From: Gammaproteobacteria bacterium MFB021
GTDB taxonomy: Bacteria; Pseudomonadota; Gammaproteobacteria; Pseudomonadales; Halomonadaceae
Length of the DNA stretch: 64,000 nt
NCBI GenBank assembly: GCA_000737985.1
Contig: JNVT01000078.1
Coordinates: forward strand, 1 to 64,000
Direction: 5' to 3'
Shown: positions 35,031 to 44,734 of the stretch, piece by piece
Layout: every line of letters starts with the position of its first letter
Position numbering within the stretch: position 1 is the first letter of the stretch
The notes under the pieces: model-generated
Database searches by the model: none
What the model was told of the DNA's origin: nothing
What the model saw: the letters and a program-made list of their open reading frames with translations, nothing else
Translations under genes and position numbers: made by a program

Positions 35031-35107
35031 CCTCGCCATTTTCGTCACGCCGCCCGCCTCCGCGAGCGCCGCGTGCCCGCCACCGTTTGCCGAGTCAAGA
35101 AGCCGCC

Positions 35108-37960
35108 ATGGACAAGACGTACCAACCCGATCAGATCGAAACCCGCTGGTATCAACGCTGGGAAGCGGATGGCCACTTCGCCCCCAGCGATGAGGGCGAG
35201 CCGTTCTCGATCATGATCCCGCCGCCCAACGTCACCGGCAGCCTGCACATGGGTCACGCCTTCCAGGACACCATCATGGACACGCTGACCCGCTGGCGGC
35301 GGATGCGCGGCAACAACACCCTGTGGCAGGTGGGCACCGACCACGCCGGCATCGCCACTCAGATGCTGGTGGAGCGCAAGGTCGCCGCCGAGGAAGGCAA
35401 GAGCCGCCACGATCTCGGGCGCGAGGCGTTCACCGACAAGATCTGGGAATGGAAGGCGGAGTCCGGCGGCCATATCACGCGTCAGTTGCGACGCATGGGC
35501 GCCAGCGTCGACTGGAGCCGCGAACGCTTCACCATGGATGACGGCTTCTACCGGGCGGTGCAGGAAGTCTTCGTGCGTCTGCATGAAGAGAAGCTGATCT
35601 ACCGCGGCAAGCGCCTGGTCAACTGGGACCCGACCCTGCATACCGCGATCTCCGACCTGGAGGTGGAGAACCGCGAACAGCAGGGCCAGTTCTGGCACTT
35701 CCGCTATCCGCTCGCCGACGGCGTCACCACCGCCGATGGCAAGGACTACGTGGTGGTCGCCACCACCCGTCCGGAAACCCTGCTGGGTGACACCGGTGTG
35801 GCGGTCAACCCGGAAGATGCGCGCTACGCCTCGCTGGTCGGCAAGTTCATCGAGCTGCCGCTGGTCGGCCGCCGCATCCCGGTGATCGCCGACGAGCACG
35901 CCGACATGGAGAAGGGCTCGGGCTGCGTCAAGATCACCCCGGCCCACGACTTCAACGACTATGAAGTCGGCAAGCGCCACGACCATGCACTGATCAACGT
36001 CTTCTCCAAGGATGCCACCATCCTCGAACGCGCCGAGGCGTTCGATCTCCAGGGTCAGCCGCGGGGCGACATCGACCTCAGCCTGCCCGCCGCCTACGCC
36101 GGGCTCGGCCGCTTCGAGGCGCGCGAGCGCATCGTCGCCGACATGGAGGCCGCCGGGCTGCTCGAACGGATCGAGACGATCAGCAACACCCTGCCCTACG
36201 GCGACCGCTCCGGTGATGTCATCGAGCCGCTGCTCACCGATCAGTGGTTCGTCGCCGTGGAACAACTGGCCAAACCGGCCATCGCCGCGGTGGAGAACGG
36301 CGATATCCAGTTCGTGCCCAAGAACTACGAGAACATGTACTTCGCCTGGATGCGCGACCTGCAGGACTGGTGCATCTCGCGTCAGCTGTGGTGGGGCCAC
36401 CGCATTCCGGCCTGGTACGACGCCGAGGGCAACGTCTATGTGGCGCGCAGCGAGGAGGAGGCGCGCACCAAGCACGGCCTCGGCGCCGAGGTCGCGCTCA
36501 CCCAGGACGAGGACGTGCTGGATACCTGGTTCAGCTCGGGCCTGTGGACCTTCGGCACCCTGGGCTGGCCGGAGAAGACCCCGGAACTGGCGACCTTCCA
36601 CCCCACCAGCGTGCTGGTGACCGGTTTCGACATCATCTTCTTCTGGGTCGCCCGGATGATCATGATGACGCTGAAGTTCACCGACGAGGTGCCGTTCAAG
36701 ACCGTCTATGTCCACGGCCTGGTGCGCGATAGCCAGGGCCAGAAGATGTCGAAGTCCAAGGGTAACGTGCTCGACCCGATCGATCTGATCGACGGTATCG
36801 ACCTCGAGACCCTAGTGACCAAGCGGACCGGCAACATGATGCAGCCGCAGAAGGCGCGCGCCATCGAGAAGGCCACCCGTGCCGAGTTCCCGGAGGGTAT
36901 CGAGGCCCATGGCACCGACGCCCTGCGCTACACCTTCCTCTCGCTGGCCACCACCGGCCGCGACATCAAGTTCGACATGGGCCGCCTCGACGGCTATCGC
37001 AACTTCTGCAACAAGCTGTGGAACGCCTCACGCTATGTGCTGATGAACGCCGAGGGCGCAGACGTCGGCCTCGACGACGCTCCGGTGGCGCTGTCGCTGG
37101 CCGACCGCTGGATCGTCTCGCGCCTGCAGCAGACCGCGGCCCAGGTCACCAGGGCGCTCGAGGAGTACCGCTTCGACCACGCCTCCCAGGCGCTCTATGA
37201 TTTCGTCTGGAACGAGTACTGCGACTGGTACCTGGAGCTCTCCAAGCCGGTGCTGTGGGACGACGCCGCGGCGCCGGAAGCCAAGCGCGGCACCCGGCGT
37301 ACCCTGGTGCGCGTACTGGAGACGGTGCTGCGTCTGGCGCATCCGATGATGCCGTTCATCAGCGAAGAGATCTGGCAGCGCGTGGCACCGCTGGCCGGCA
37401 CGGCCGCTGGCGAGAATGCCAGCCTGATGACCCAGCCGTGGCCGGAGGCCGACGCTTCGCTTATCGACGAACAGTCGATCCGTGACATCGAGTGGCTCAA
37501 GGGTGTGATCGTTGCGGTGCGCAACATTCGCGCCGAGATGAACATCGCCCCCGGCAAGCCGCTGGAAGTGCTGCTGACCAAGGGCGACGCCGGCGACCGC
37601 GAGCGCCTCGAGGCCAACCGGCTGTTCCTGGCCAAGCTGGCCAAGCTGGAAAGCGCCGACTGGCTCGACGACCCGGCCCAGGCACCGCTGGCCGCGACCC
37701 AGCTGGTGGGCGACATGGAAGTGCTGGTACCGATGGCCGACCTGATCGACAAGGAAGCCGAACTGGCACGGCTGGCCAAGGAGATCGACAAGCAGGACAA
37801 GCTGATCGTCGGCATCGAGAAGAAGCTCTCCAACGACAGCTTCGTGGCCAAGGCGCCGGAGGCGGTGGTCGAGAAGGAGCGCGGCAAGCTCAATGAGTAT
37901 CTGGCAGCGCGCCAGCACCTGGTCGAGCAGCGCAACAAGATCGCCGAACTCGACGGCTGA
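35108..37960 (+). CDS. valS: valyl-tRNA synthetase
   Basis: ValS charges tRNA-Val and edits mischarged Thr. The 950 residues are full length. The HIGH motif appears as [14 protein letters not shown] at residues 41-54, the editing (CP1) domain spans about 200-345 with [15 protein letters not shown], and [12 protein letters not shown] is near 545. The anticodon-binding domain and the C-terminal coiled coil ([20 protein letters not shown]) follow. I chose the ATG at 35108 over a TTG seven codons upstream. Confidence 0.98.
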   Translation: MDKTYQPDQIETRWYQRWEADGHFAPSDEGEPFSIMIPPPNVTGSLHMGHAFQDTIMDTLTRWRRMRGNNTLWQVGTDHAGIATQMLVERKVAAEEGKSRHDLGREAFTDKIWEWKAESGGHITRQLRRMGASVDWSRERFTMDDGFYRAVQEVFVRLHEEKLIYRGKRLVNWDPTLHTAISDLEVENREQQGQFWHFRYPLADGVTTADGKDYVVVATTRPETLLGDTGVAVNPEDARYASLVGKFIELPLVGRRIPVIADEHADMEKGSGCVKITPAHDFNDYEVGKRHDHALINVFSKDATILERAEAFDLQGQPRGDIDLSLPAAYAGLGRFEARERIVADMEAAGLLERIETISNTLPYGDRSGDVIEPLLTDQWFVAVEQLAKPAIAAVENGDIQFVPKNYENMYFAWMRDLQDWCISRQLWWGHRIPAWYDAEGNVYVARSEEEARTKHGLGAEVALTQDEDVLDTWFSSGLWTFGTLGWPEKTPELATFHPTSVLVTGFDIIFFWVARMIMMTLKFTDEVPFKTVYVHGLVRDSQGQKMSKSKGNVLDPIDLIDGIDLETLVTKRTGNMMQPQKARAIEKATRAEFPEGIEAHGTDALRYTFLSLATTGRDIKFDMGRLDGYRNFCNKLWNASRYVLMNAEGADVGLDDAPVALSLADRWIVSRLQQTAAQVTRALEEYRFDHASQALYDFVWNEYCDWYLELSKPVLWDDAAAPEAKRGTRRTLVRVLETVLRLAHPMMPFISEEIWQRVAPLAGTAAGENASLMTQPWPEADASLIDEQSIRDIEWLKGVIVAVRNIRAEMNIAPGKPLEVLLTKGDAGDRERLEANRLFLAKLAKLESADWLDDPAQAPLAATQLVGDMEVLVPMADLIDKEAELARLAKEIDKQDKLIVGIEKKLSNDSFVAKAPEAVVEKERGKLNEYLAARQHLVEQRNKIAELDG

Positions 37961-37995
37961 TCGCCTCGCGCTGACCGACGGCCCGCAGTGACCCA

Positions 37996-38030
37996 AGCGG
38001 CCCCGCCATCTGGCGGGGCCGCTGGCTTTA
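37996..38030 (+). terminator. terminator of valS
   Basis: AGCGGCCCCGCCA and TGGCGGGGCCGCT form a perfect 13-bp stem with a two-base loop. Only a short T-tract (GGCTTTA) follows. Confidence 0.65.
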
Positions 38031-38046
38031 GAGCCCATCTGACGAA

Positions 38047-38126
38047 GGGCGCCGGGGGCAGGGCAAAGCGAGGGTCCTTTGCCAGGGATGGCAAAGGTAG
38101 CGCCCAGGGAGGGGTTCGCGGCGCCC
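38047..38126. repeat. 80-bp palindromic repeat element
   Basis: An outer stem GGGCGCC/GGCGCCC (38047-38053 and 38120-38126) encloses an inner perfect stem CCTTTGCC/GGCAAAGG (38076-38083 and 38090-38097). The two-stem layout without a frame resembles dispersed BOX-type repeats of Pseudomonas and Halomonas relatives. I see one copy in this window. Confidence 0.6.
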
Positions 38127-38252
38127 TGCTGCCGGATAAGCCCATGTCATATAGAGGTTTAGGGTGGCCCTGAGTGCGGCTCTGTAGCGGTTTCGGGACT
38201 GCCTGGCCGCGACGTCTGCCATCGAAAGATGTCAGGGAAAAGTCTGCGGGGT

Positions 38253-38271
38253 TAAGAAACATTGTTTCTTA
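38253..38271 (+). promoter_or_regulatory. perfect palindrome over the -35 of the PAP2 gene (putative operator)
   Basis: TAAGAAAC-ATT-GTTTCTTA is an exact 8-bp inverted repeat. It overlaps the -35 hexamer of the promoter for the phosphatase gene, the typical place for a repressor site. The regulator is unknown. Confidence 0.65.
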
Positions 38272-38291
38272 TGCTGAGCTTAACTTAAAAT
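38262..38291 (+). promoter_or_regulatory. sigma-70 promoter of the PAP2 gene
   Basis: TTGTTT (38262-38267), 18 bases, TAAAAT (38286-38291). The predicted start is about 40 bases before the ATG. Confidence 0.6.
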
Positions 38292-38336
38292 GGCCGCCTT
38301 ACCGCTTCTTGCAACGCCATCCGGCAAGGCTCGTTC

Positions 38337-39065
38337 ATGACCCGTTCTCGTCTCGATCTCAAGCGTATCGTCGCTTTCAACGTCACCGGCCTGCTGCTGC
38401 TGTTGAGCTGGGCCTGGCCCCACGGCGTGCTGTGGAACGATCTCGACGATCGCATCTTCTGGTTCTTCAACGCCCTGATCACCCCCGAGCCCAACTGGTG
38501 GGACGACACCCTGGCGATTCTCAACCATCGCGCCTTCGACATGATCTCGCTGGCGATCATGGGCCTGCTGTTCCTGTGGGCCATGCGCCGCGATCCGCAT
38601 CCTCAGCGCCTGACGCGCTGGATCGGTATCGGCGTGACCATGGTGCTCACCGCCGGCGTACTGGCGCTGTTCACCACCAAGGGCATCAGCTATGGCCACC
38701 CCAGCCCGACCCGCTTCTTCGCCAACGCCATGCGCCTGACCGACGTGGTCTCGATTCCGACCAAGGATTCGGCATCGAACAGCTTCCCCGGTGACCACGG
38801 ACTGATGCTGATGGTGTTCGCCGGCTTCATGCTGCGCTTCGCCGCGCGCCGCATCGCCCTGCTCAGCGTGGCCTTCGTGGTGCTGCTCAGCGCGCCGCGC
38901 ATCATGGTCGGCGCGCACTGGTTCAGCGACGTCTACATGGGCGCGCTGAGCATCGCCCTGATCGCCCTGCCGTGGGTCCTGTGCACGCCGCTGGCGGCCG
39001 CTGCCGCCGGCCGGGTTCAGCGCGCGCTGGCGCGCTGGCTGCCGCAGCGTGTGCACCTGGGCTGA
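38337..39065 (+). CDS. PAP2-type membrane phosphatase
   Basis: This 242-residue inner-membrane protein belongs to the PAP2 superfamily, which dephosphorylates lipid phosphates (undecaprenyl pyrophosphate, phosphatidate or lipid A). About six helices are present. The catalytic motifs are modified but recognisable: NSFPGDHG near residue 150 in place of PSGH, and SAPRIMVGAHWFSDV near 185 for SRxxxxxHxxxD. This variant is close to KDO2-lipid A phosphotransferase/phosphatase-like proteins. An AT-rich promoter with a palindromic operator suggests regulated expression. Confidence 0.82.
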   Translation: MTRSRLDLKRIVAFNVTGLLLLLSWAWPHGVLWNDLDDRIFWFFNALITPEPNWWDDTLAILNHRAFDMISLAIMGLLFLWAMRRDPHPQRLTRWIGIGVTMVLTAGVLALFTTKGISYGHPSPTRFFANAMRLTDVVSIPTKDSASNSFPGDHGLMLMVFAGFMLRFAARRIALLSVAFVVLLSAPRIMVGAHWFSDVYMGALSIALIALPWVLCTPLAAAAAGRVQRALARWLPQRVHLG

Positions 39066-39083
39066 GGGACTGAGGGGCTGAGA

Positions 39084-40220
39084 CTATAGCCCCTCCGACT
39101 CCAGCGCATCTTGCACCCCGCGCGACAGCCGCACGGCGTTGCGCGAGTTGGCGCTCTCGACATGCCCTTCGGCGACCACCTGATTGCGCCCGGCCGACTT
39201 GGCGGCGTACAGCCTCCGGTCGGCCAGTTCGATGATACTTTGCAAATGCCCGCCTTCGGCGGCAGAGGCGATCCCCATCGACAGCGTCACCGGCATCAAC
39301 TGGCCGCTGAACTGGCACGGGCGTCGCGCCAGCCGCACGCGGATACGCTCGGCGACCGCCACTGCCTCGGCAATCCCGGTCTCGGGCAGCAGCAGCAGGA
39401 ACTCCTCGCCGCCGACGCGCCCAACGTCGTCCTCACCGCGCAGCGCGTCACTGAGCACACCGGCCAGATGATGCAGTACCGCATCGCCCGCGGTATGGCC
39501 GAAGTTGTCGTTGATCTCCTTGAAGTGATCGGCGTCCACCAGGATCATCGCGAACGGCGTCTGCTGGCGCCAGTAGGTCGAGGCCTTCTCGAAGATAGCG
39601 CGACGATTGAGCACCAGGGTCAGCGAATCGTGCATGGCGTCGCGGCGATAGCGGTACTCGTGGCGATCGGTGATCGTGAGCATGCGCAGGATCACCATGC
39701 AGAGCATGGCAAAAACCGCCACCAGCACGATGTTCGCCAGTAGATGATCGCGCGGGCCCAGCGGCAGCGAATTGAGCCCGGGCAGGTCCTCGACGCCCAG
39801 CGCCAGCAACGCCAGCCCGGCAGTCAACAGCAACTTGGTCCGTCGGCGCAGATCGGAGAGCATCAGCTCCACCTCGGCGAACAGCAGGCAGTAGACGATA
39901 CTGCTGCCACTACCCACCACCGAGGCGCCATAGATCAGCAGCGAGAGAAACGCGGTCAATTTCACGCCCAGGGCCAGGGCCACCCACAGGCGCCGATGCA
40001 GGCGCAGCGCCAGCGTATAGGCAAGCACGCAGACGAGATTCAGATGCCCCAGGACCTCATAGCCGAGCAGGTAGAGCCAAGGCGCGACGAGAGCCTGCAG
40101 GCACAGCGCCAGCAAGTAGATTTCGGCCATGATCTCGAAACTGCGGCGGCGCTCTACCGGCAGAGTATCGGGGGGACGCGTGACGCGCCGCCAAAGATGA
40201 AAGAGATAGCGGCTAGGCAT
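39084..40220 (-). CDS. membrane-bound diguanylate cyclase (GGDEF)
   Basis: The 378-residue protein makes cyclic-di-GMP. Roughly six membrane helices (residues 30-190) form an N-terminal sensor of MASE-like layout. The GGDEF domain starts at DAMHDSLTLVLNRRAIFEKA. The active site reads RVGGEEFLLL and the inhibitory I-site RGED stands in the right place upstream, so the enzyme should be active and product-inhibited. A C-terminal tail of 30 residues carries a second arginine-rich stretch. No cognate phosphodiesterase is adjacent. Confidence 0.92.
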   Translation of the reverse strand: MPSRYLFHLWRRVTRPPDTLPVERRRSFEIMAEIYLLALCLQALVAPWLYLLGYEVLGHLNLVCVLAYTLALRLHRRLWVALALGVKLTAFLSLLIYGASVVGSGSSIVYCLLFAEVELMLSDLRRRTKLLLTAGLALLALGVEDLPGLNSLPLGPRDHLLANIVLVAVFAMLCMVILRMLTITDRHEYRYRRDAMHDSLTLVLNRRAIFEKASTYWRQQTPFAMILVDADHFKEINDNFGHTAGDAVLHHLAGVLSDALRGEDDVGRVGGEEFLLLLPETGIAEAVAVAERIRVRLARRPCQFSGQLMPVTLSMGIASAAEGGHLQSIIELADRRLYAAKSAGRNQVVAEGHVESANSRNAVRLSRGVQDALESEGL

Positions 40221-40503
40221 GGTGATAGGCTCGCAATATTGTTATTCGCTCGGCGCGGACACGGCGCGCGCCCGGAAAAAAGCGGTGCCGGCCGAGTTTG
40301 AAGCGCGGGAACGTGAGAGCACAAGAGTATCGCTTTTTTTAACTTCAAATAACATTCGAATTTGCCGATTTAATTTGTAAGCCAATGACGACATTGACGA
40401 TATTAACTTTCCATTAACAAATTCTGATAATCTTGACGACCGCGGGGCCGGCCATCGCCCTCGCAGCCACCTCTCCCTTCTCGGACAAAGGACTCGTTCA
40501 CCC

Positions 40504-40905
40504 ATGCGCTTCATGCACAACGACGATCTGGGCAAACTGCTGCTACGACTCTGTGTGGGGATTCTGATCCTGCTTCACGGTCTGCACAAGCTCATGGACC
40601 CCGCCAGTCTCAACGGTATCGCCCATCAGTTGGCGCAGATGGGCGTGCCCTCTTTTGTCGCCTATGGCGTCCTGGTGGGCGAAATCATCGCCCCCCTGAT
40701 GGTGATCGTTGGCTGGCAGGCGCGCCTGGGCGGGATGCTGATGGCGATCAACATGCTGGTAGCCATCGTCCTGGTCCATCTATCGCAGCTCTACAGCCTC
40801 AATGGCCAGGGGGGCTGGACACTGGAGCTGCAGGGGATGTTCCTCGGCGCCGCGCTGGCAGTGATGTTCCTGGGCAGCGGGCGGATGGCCTTCAAGCCGG
40901 ACTGA
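40504..40905 (+). CDS. DoxX family membrane protein
   Basis: The 133-residue protein has four hydrophobic helices and the DoxX start KLLLRLCVGILILLHGLHKL, then GEIIAPLMVIVGWQARLGG. DoxX proteins have been tied to thiosulphate:quinone oxidoreductase and redox stress, but most bacterial copies lack a proven role. The 280-bp upstream spacer is strikingly AT-rich (40325-40435) and probably holds divergent promoters for this gene and the diguanylate cyclase. Confidence 0.87.
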   Translation: MRFMHNDDLGKLLLRLCVGILILLHGLHKLMDPASLNGIAHQLAQMGVPSFVAYGVLVGEIIAPLMVIVGWQARLGGMLMAINMLVAIVLVHLSQLYSLNGQGGWTLELQGMFLGAALAVMFLGSGRMAFKPD

Positions 40906-40948
40906 GGTTTGCCGCTTTTTCCTGCACTACTTTTTCCTGCACTGGTAG

Positions 40949-40976
40949 TGACCTGCAGGCGGTCATTTTTTATTTT
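40949..40976 (+). terminator. terminator of the DoxX gene
   Basis: TGACC-TGCAGGC-GGTCA is followed by TTTTTTATTTT. Just upstream, CTTTTTCCTGCACT occurs twice in tandem. Confidence 0.75.
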
Positions 40977-41008
40977 ATAAAAAACTAATATTAAGAACTG
41001 GACACATA

Positions 41009-41704
41009 TTACGCCCAGCCCAGCTGTGCCAGCCGCCTCGCCATCAGCTCGGGAAAACGCTTGAACCAGCGCTGATTGAGCGGTGACGGATGCGGCAATG
41101 GCGCCAGCGTAAAGGCACGTTGGTGGCCGTCCGGCAGGCGCAGTTCGATCTGGTGCAGTGCCGTGAAGCGATCCTCCCGTGCCCAGAAAGCGTCGAGCGC
41201 CGCGCGCACCTCGCGCGGCTGCTCGATGCCGAACCACAAGAAGGCTTCCCGGCCCAGAGTGATGATCCGCTCGCCCTGCCAGCAGGTATCGAGCAGATGC
41301 GCCACCAGCGGTTGAAAGCGGCGCTTGACCGCCATCGACCACGCCTTGTTGCCCTGCGGCTTGTAGGGCACGGTATTGATCCAGAACAGTTCGCGGCCGA
41401 TCGCCAGAGACGCATCGGCATTCGGCAGCGGCTCATGGTGGCGGTGCCGGTAGAGTTCACCCCGCACCTTCTGCCCCCCGGCACCGACGAACGGCTCTCC
41501 GGTCTCGACCTCACGGGTGCCCGGGTCACGGCCGAAGATCGCCAGCGGCGCAGCGTAAGGACCGAGCCCCACGATCGGCTCGCAAGGGTCACGCCCAAAG
41601 CGCGCATAGGTGTCGCGATCCAGGCGCTCGAGCTCGGCGGCCTCCCGGCGCAGGGCCGCCTCGATGGTCGCCGGCAGCCGCCTCGGGCGTGCGCTCTCCT
41701 TCAT
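41009..41704 (-). CDS. uracil-DNA glycosylase superfamily protein
   Basis: This 231-residue protein shows the two UDG-superfamily signatures: FGRDPGTREVETGEPFVGAG near residue 50 (family 4/5-like motif 1) and LPHPSPLNQRWF near 205 (motif 2 with the catalytic His). Such proteins remove uracil or deaminated bases from DNA. No obvious Fe-S cysteine quartet of family 4 is seen, so the exact class is open. The start at 41704 has AAGGAG five bases upstream; a GTG at 41722 is the alternative. Confidence 0.8.
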   Translation of the reverse strand: MKESARPRRLPATIEAALRREAAELERLDRDTYARFGRDPCEPIVGLGPYAAPLAIFGRDPGTREVETGEPFVGAGGQKVRGELYRHRHHEPLPNADASLAIGRELFWINTVPYKPQGNKAWSMAVKRRFQPLVAHLLDTCWQGERIITLGREAFLWFGIEQPREVRAALDAFWAREDRFTALHQIELRLPDGHQRAFTLAPLPHPSPLNQRWFKRFPELMARRLAQLGWA

Positions 41705-41764
41705 GCGCTCTCCTTCATTCACGCTCCCTGTTCAGCGTCATCGGCATGCCAGCGCCGCGACGAT

Positions 41765-42238
41765 TCAACCGGTAGGAAAATTGAGCACCAGCAACCCGGC
41801 ATTGAGATAGCCGGCGAAGCTGACCCATATCAGGTAGGGCAGCAGTAGCATCACAGCCAGTCGCGAATAGCGCGAGAAAGTCACCAGCGTCCACACGATC
41901 AGCCCCCACATCAGCAGCAGATCGAGCAGCCCCACCAGCATCCAGTGGGCGCCGAAGAACAGCCACGACCACAGCGCATTGACGACGAGCTGGGCGACGA
42001 ACGGGGTCAGGGCCTGGCGCCGCTGCCCCGGCGGAGCCACCAGCGTGACCCGCCAGGCGGCCACCGCCATCAACAGATAGAGCAGCGTCCAGGCCACCGG
42101 AAAGAGCCAGTCCGGGGGCGTCAGCGGCGGTTTGGTGAGCGCTTCGTACCAGGGTCCGGGCGGCGCCAGGATGCCGCTGCTGGCGGCGAGCGCCACCAGC
42201 AGCAGCCAGCCGAGAAAGATCGCCAGCGAGCGATTCAT
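41765..42238 (-). CDS. tspO: TspO/MBR family protein
   Basis: TspO is a five-helix membrane protein binding porphyrins and sterols, linked to stress and tetrapyrrole regulation. The 157 residues show PPGPWYEALTKPPLTPPDWL near residue 26, the name-giving loop, then WTLLYLLMAVAAWRV, NALWSWLFFG and PYLIWVSFAGYLN. It stands between gloA and the UDG-like gene on the same strand, with short gaps, so the three may be one transcript. Confidence 0.94.
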   Translation of the reverse strand: MNRSLAIFLGWLLLVALAASSGILAPPGPWYEALTKPPLTPPDWLFPVAWTLLYLLMAVAAWRVTLVAPPGQRRQALTPFVAQLVVNALWSWLFFGAHWMLVGLLDLLLMWGLIVWTLVTFSRYSRLAVMLLLPYLIWVSFAGYLNAGLLVLNFPTG

Positions 42239-42243
42239 ACGCC

Positions 42244-42684
42244 TTACCAGGAGCCGGTATTTTCCATCGACGCCCAGGGCTCCTGGGCCGGCTTCGGCTC
42301 GCCCTTCTGCAGCAATTCGATGGAGATACCGTCAGGCGAACGCACGAAGGCCATATGGCCATCCCGCGGCGGGCGATTGATGGTCACGCCGTTGGCCTGG
42401 AGCTTGTCGCACAGCGCATAAATGTCGTCGACGCGATAGGCCAGGTGGCCGAAGTTGCGTCCGCCGGTGTAGGTCTCCGGGTCCCAGTTGTAGGTCAGCT
42501 CGACCATTGGAGACTTTTCGGCCTCGGCACGCGGGCGATCGTTGGGGGTGGCGAGAAAGACCAGCGTGAAACGGCCCTTTTCGCTCTCCTTGCGTGACAC
42601 CTCTTCGAGACCGAGCAGGTCACAATAGAAATGCAGCGAGGCATCGAGATCCGACACGCGCACCATCGTGTGCAGGTATTCCAT
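42244..42684 (-). CDS. gloA: lactoylglutathione lyase (glyoxalase I)
   Basis: GloA converts the methylglyoxal-glutathione hemithioacetal to S-lactoylglutathione. The 146 residues contain the metal ligands His5 (EYLHTMVRV), a Glu in VELTYNWD near 62, His in GHLAYRV near 80 and Glu in SIELLQ near 125. The C-terminal 20 residues ([15 protein letters not shown]) extend beyond E. coli GloA. AGGAAG precedes the ATG. Confidence 0.95.
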   Translation of the reverse strand: MEYLHTMVRVSDLDASLHFYCDLLGLEEVSRKESEKGRFTLVFLATPNDRPRAEAEKSPMVELTYNWDPETYTGGRNFGHLAYRVDDIYALCDKLQANGVTINRPPRDGHMAFVRSPDGISIELLQKGEPKPAQEPWASMENTGSW

Positions 42685-42856
42685 GGGAATCTTCCTGATT
42701 CGTCAGTGAGTTGAACCGTTTCATGGTAGACCAGGAACGCGCAGCGGTGAATGCCGCGCCCGCTTCTTGCGGCTTCCTCCCCGGCGCCGCTGATCGTGCA
42801 CTCGACGCCCCCGCGTGGCTCGCACACAATTCAGCCATCCCTATCGAGGAGTAAGC

Positions 42857-43903
42857 ATGGATTCGCTGACACAAGCCTGCCTGGGCGCCGCGGTCGCCGG
42901 CGCGGTGATGCCGCGTCTGGGGCGCCGTGCGCTGCTGCTGGGCGCGGCACTGGGCACCCTGCCCGACCTGGACGTGGCGATCGACTACGGCGACGCAGTA
43001 GCCGATTACACCCGCCACCGTGGCTTCAGCCACTCGCTGCTGGTGCTCACCGCGCTGGCCACGCTGCTGGCGGGGCTGACCAGCCGCTGGCGGCGTAGCC
43101 GCGAGATCGCCTCCTTCGCCCACTGGTGGTGGCTGTTCGCGCTCTGCCTGCTGACCCACCCGCTGCTCGATGCTTTCACCACCTACGGCACCCAGCTACT
43201 GTGGCCGCTGCCGCTGCCGCCGGTGAGCTGGCACAGCCTGTTCATCATCGACCCCGCCTACACGCTGCCGCTGCTGATCGGAGTGATCGTGTTCGCGATC
43301 CGCCCGCGGCGGCGCCCGCTGGGTATCGCGCTGGGGCTCTCCTGCGCCTACATCGGCTTCAGCCTGGGCGCTCAGGCGTTCGTCGAGTCGCGGGTCAAAG
43401 GTGCCCTGGCCGCCCGCGGCCTGGCACAGGCGCCCATGCTGGTGCAGCCGGCACCGTTGACCACCCTGCTGTGGCGAGTGACGGTGATCGATCAGGATCA
43501 GGCTCTGGAGGGCTGGGTGGGGCTGCTGGACGGAGACGCCCCCGTCACGTTGAACCCCTGGCCGCTGGGCGACACCTGGAGACGGGCCGCGCTGGCCACC
43601 ACGGATGGCCAGCGCCTGGCCTGGTTCAGCGGGCCATTCCTGCGCTACGCCGTGGTCACGCCAGCAGACGCCCAACCGCGCCTGACCGCCACCGATCTGC
43701 GCCTGGGCATTCCCGGCCTGCATCCGTTCGTCTTCACCCTCGCCGCCCGCGATGCCGCCGGCGACTGGCAACCCGTGCCCAGCGTGCGCGAAAGCCAGGG
43801 GCGCCCCGACCGCGCGCTGCTCGAACGCCTGCTGGCGCGGATGGTCGACCCCAGCGTCGAACCGGTTCTCCCTCCTCGCGACGTGGCGGATGGGCCTGGA
43901 TAG
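42857..43903 (+). CDS. DUF457-type membrane-bound metal-dependent hydrolase
   Basis: The 348-residue protein starts MDSLTQACLGAAVAGAVM and has TLPDLDVAIDY, HRGFSHSLLVL and LLTHPLLDAFTTYGTQLLWP, the His/Asp motifs of the YdjM/DUF457 family (inner-membrane, zinc-type hydrolase fold related to phospholipase C). Four helices lie in the first 190 residues. The C-terminal half (about 200-330) is a soluble region of unknown role. Relatives such as YdjM are SOS-regulated in E. coli, but I saw no LexA box here. Confidence 0.83.
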   Translation: MDSLTQACLGAAVAGAVMPRLGRRALLLGAALGTLPDLDVAIDYGDAVADYTRHRGFSHSLLVLTALATLLAGLTSRWRRSREIASFAHWWWLFALCLLTHPLLDAFTTYGTQLLWPLPLPPVSWHSLFIIDPAYTLPLLIGVIVFAIRPRRRPLGIALGLSCAYIGFSLGAQAFVESRVKGALAARGLAQAPMLVQPAPLTTLLWRVTVIDQDQALEGWVGLLDGDAPVTLNPWPLGDTWRRAALATTDGQRLAWFSGPFLRYAVVTPADAQPRLTATDLRLGIPGLHPFVFTLAARDAAGDWQPVPSVRESQGRPDRALLERLLARMVDPSVEPVLPPRDVADGPG

Positions 43904-43922
43904 CATTCTTCACACCAACAAA

Positions 43923-43954
43923 AAGCGCCCGCCACCGTCAGGTAGCGGGCGCTT
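43923..43954. terminator. bidirectional terminator between DUF457 gene and azoR
   Basis: AAGCGCCCGC pairs with GCGGGCGCTT, with an inner ACC/GGT pairing. An A-run upstream gives the minus strand a T-tract, so it best serves azoR. Confidence 0.8.
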
Positions 43955-43974
43955 GACCCAAGGCGATAGCGTGC

Positions 43975-44583
43975 TCAGCAATGAGTGCTGACGTACTCGG
44001 CAATCGCCTGCTTGGCTTCGGTCAGGGCCGCCTGTTTCTGGCCGTCACCCATGTTGAGGCCTTCGGCATAGATGGCGTGGACATCCTGGATACCGATCAG
44101 CTTGAGCATGTGACGCAGGTGCGGCGTCTGGGAATCCATCTCGGTGCCGGCATACATGCCGCCGCGCGCCGCCAGGATCAGCCCCGACTTGCCCTCGAGC
44201 AGGCCCACCGGGCCGTTTTCGGTGTACTTGAAGGTCTTGCCCGCGCGCAGGATACGATCGAACCAGGCCTTGAGCTGGCTGGGGATACCGAGGTTGTAGA
44301 GTGGTACCGCGAGCACGATCAGGTCGGCGGCCTCGACCTCGGCCAGCAGCACGTCGGAGTGGCGCGCCAGGGCGACCTGCTCCGGGGTGCGCGCGCTGGG
44401 TTCGGTCATCCAGCTACCCATCTCTTCACCGCTCAGGTGCGGCAGTTCGCTTGCGACCACGTCACGCTCGACCAGCGCGACATCGCGCCCTTCGAGTGCG
44501 GACTTGAAAGCCGCGGCGAGGCCGCGGGACTGGCCATTCTCGCCGAACAGCGAGCTGGTGATCAGCAGGATGCGTTGTGTCAT
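43975..44583 (-). CDS. azoR: FMN-dependent NADH-azoreductase
   Basis: AzoR is a flavodoxin-like quinone and azo-compound reductase. The 202 residues include the FMN phosphate loop SSLFGENGQSRGLA (residues 10-23), PLYNLGIPSQLKAWFDRI near 95 and ARGGMYAGTEMD near 140. GGAAG stands eight bases before the ATG. It probably protects against quinone and thiol stress. Confidence 0.93.
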   Translation of the reverse strand: MTQRILLITSSLFGENGQSRGLAAAFKSALEGRDVALVERDVVASELPHLSGEEMGSWMTEPSARTPEQVALARHSDVLLAEVEAADLIVLAVPLYNLGIPSQLKAWFDRILRAGKTFKYTENGPVGLLEGKSGLILAARGGMYAGTEMDSQTPHLRHMLKLIGIQDVHAIYAEGLNMGDGQKQAALTEAKQAIAEYVSTHC

Positions 44584-44734
44584 GGACGAAGCTTCCCTAA
44601 CAGAGTGAGTGGGGCGTAGAGGTGACGCCCGCCGCCGAGGACGGCGGGTGAACGCTGATCGCCATTATTCATTGTGGTTTTTGAAATAAAAACCGCGAAT
44701 ATTGGCACAAACCATTCGATTAAATCGAAAAATA

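Noticed and set aside
35045-36715. Minus-strand frame of 556 codons opposite valS
   Set aside because: The composition is that of an antisense shadow, and ValS motifs on the plus strand are intact.
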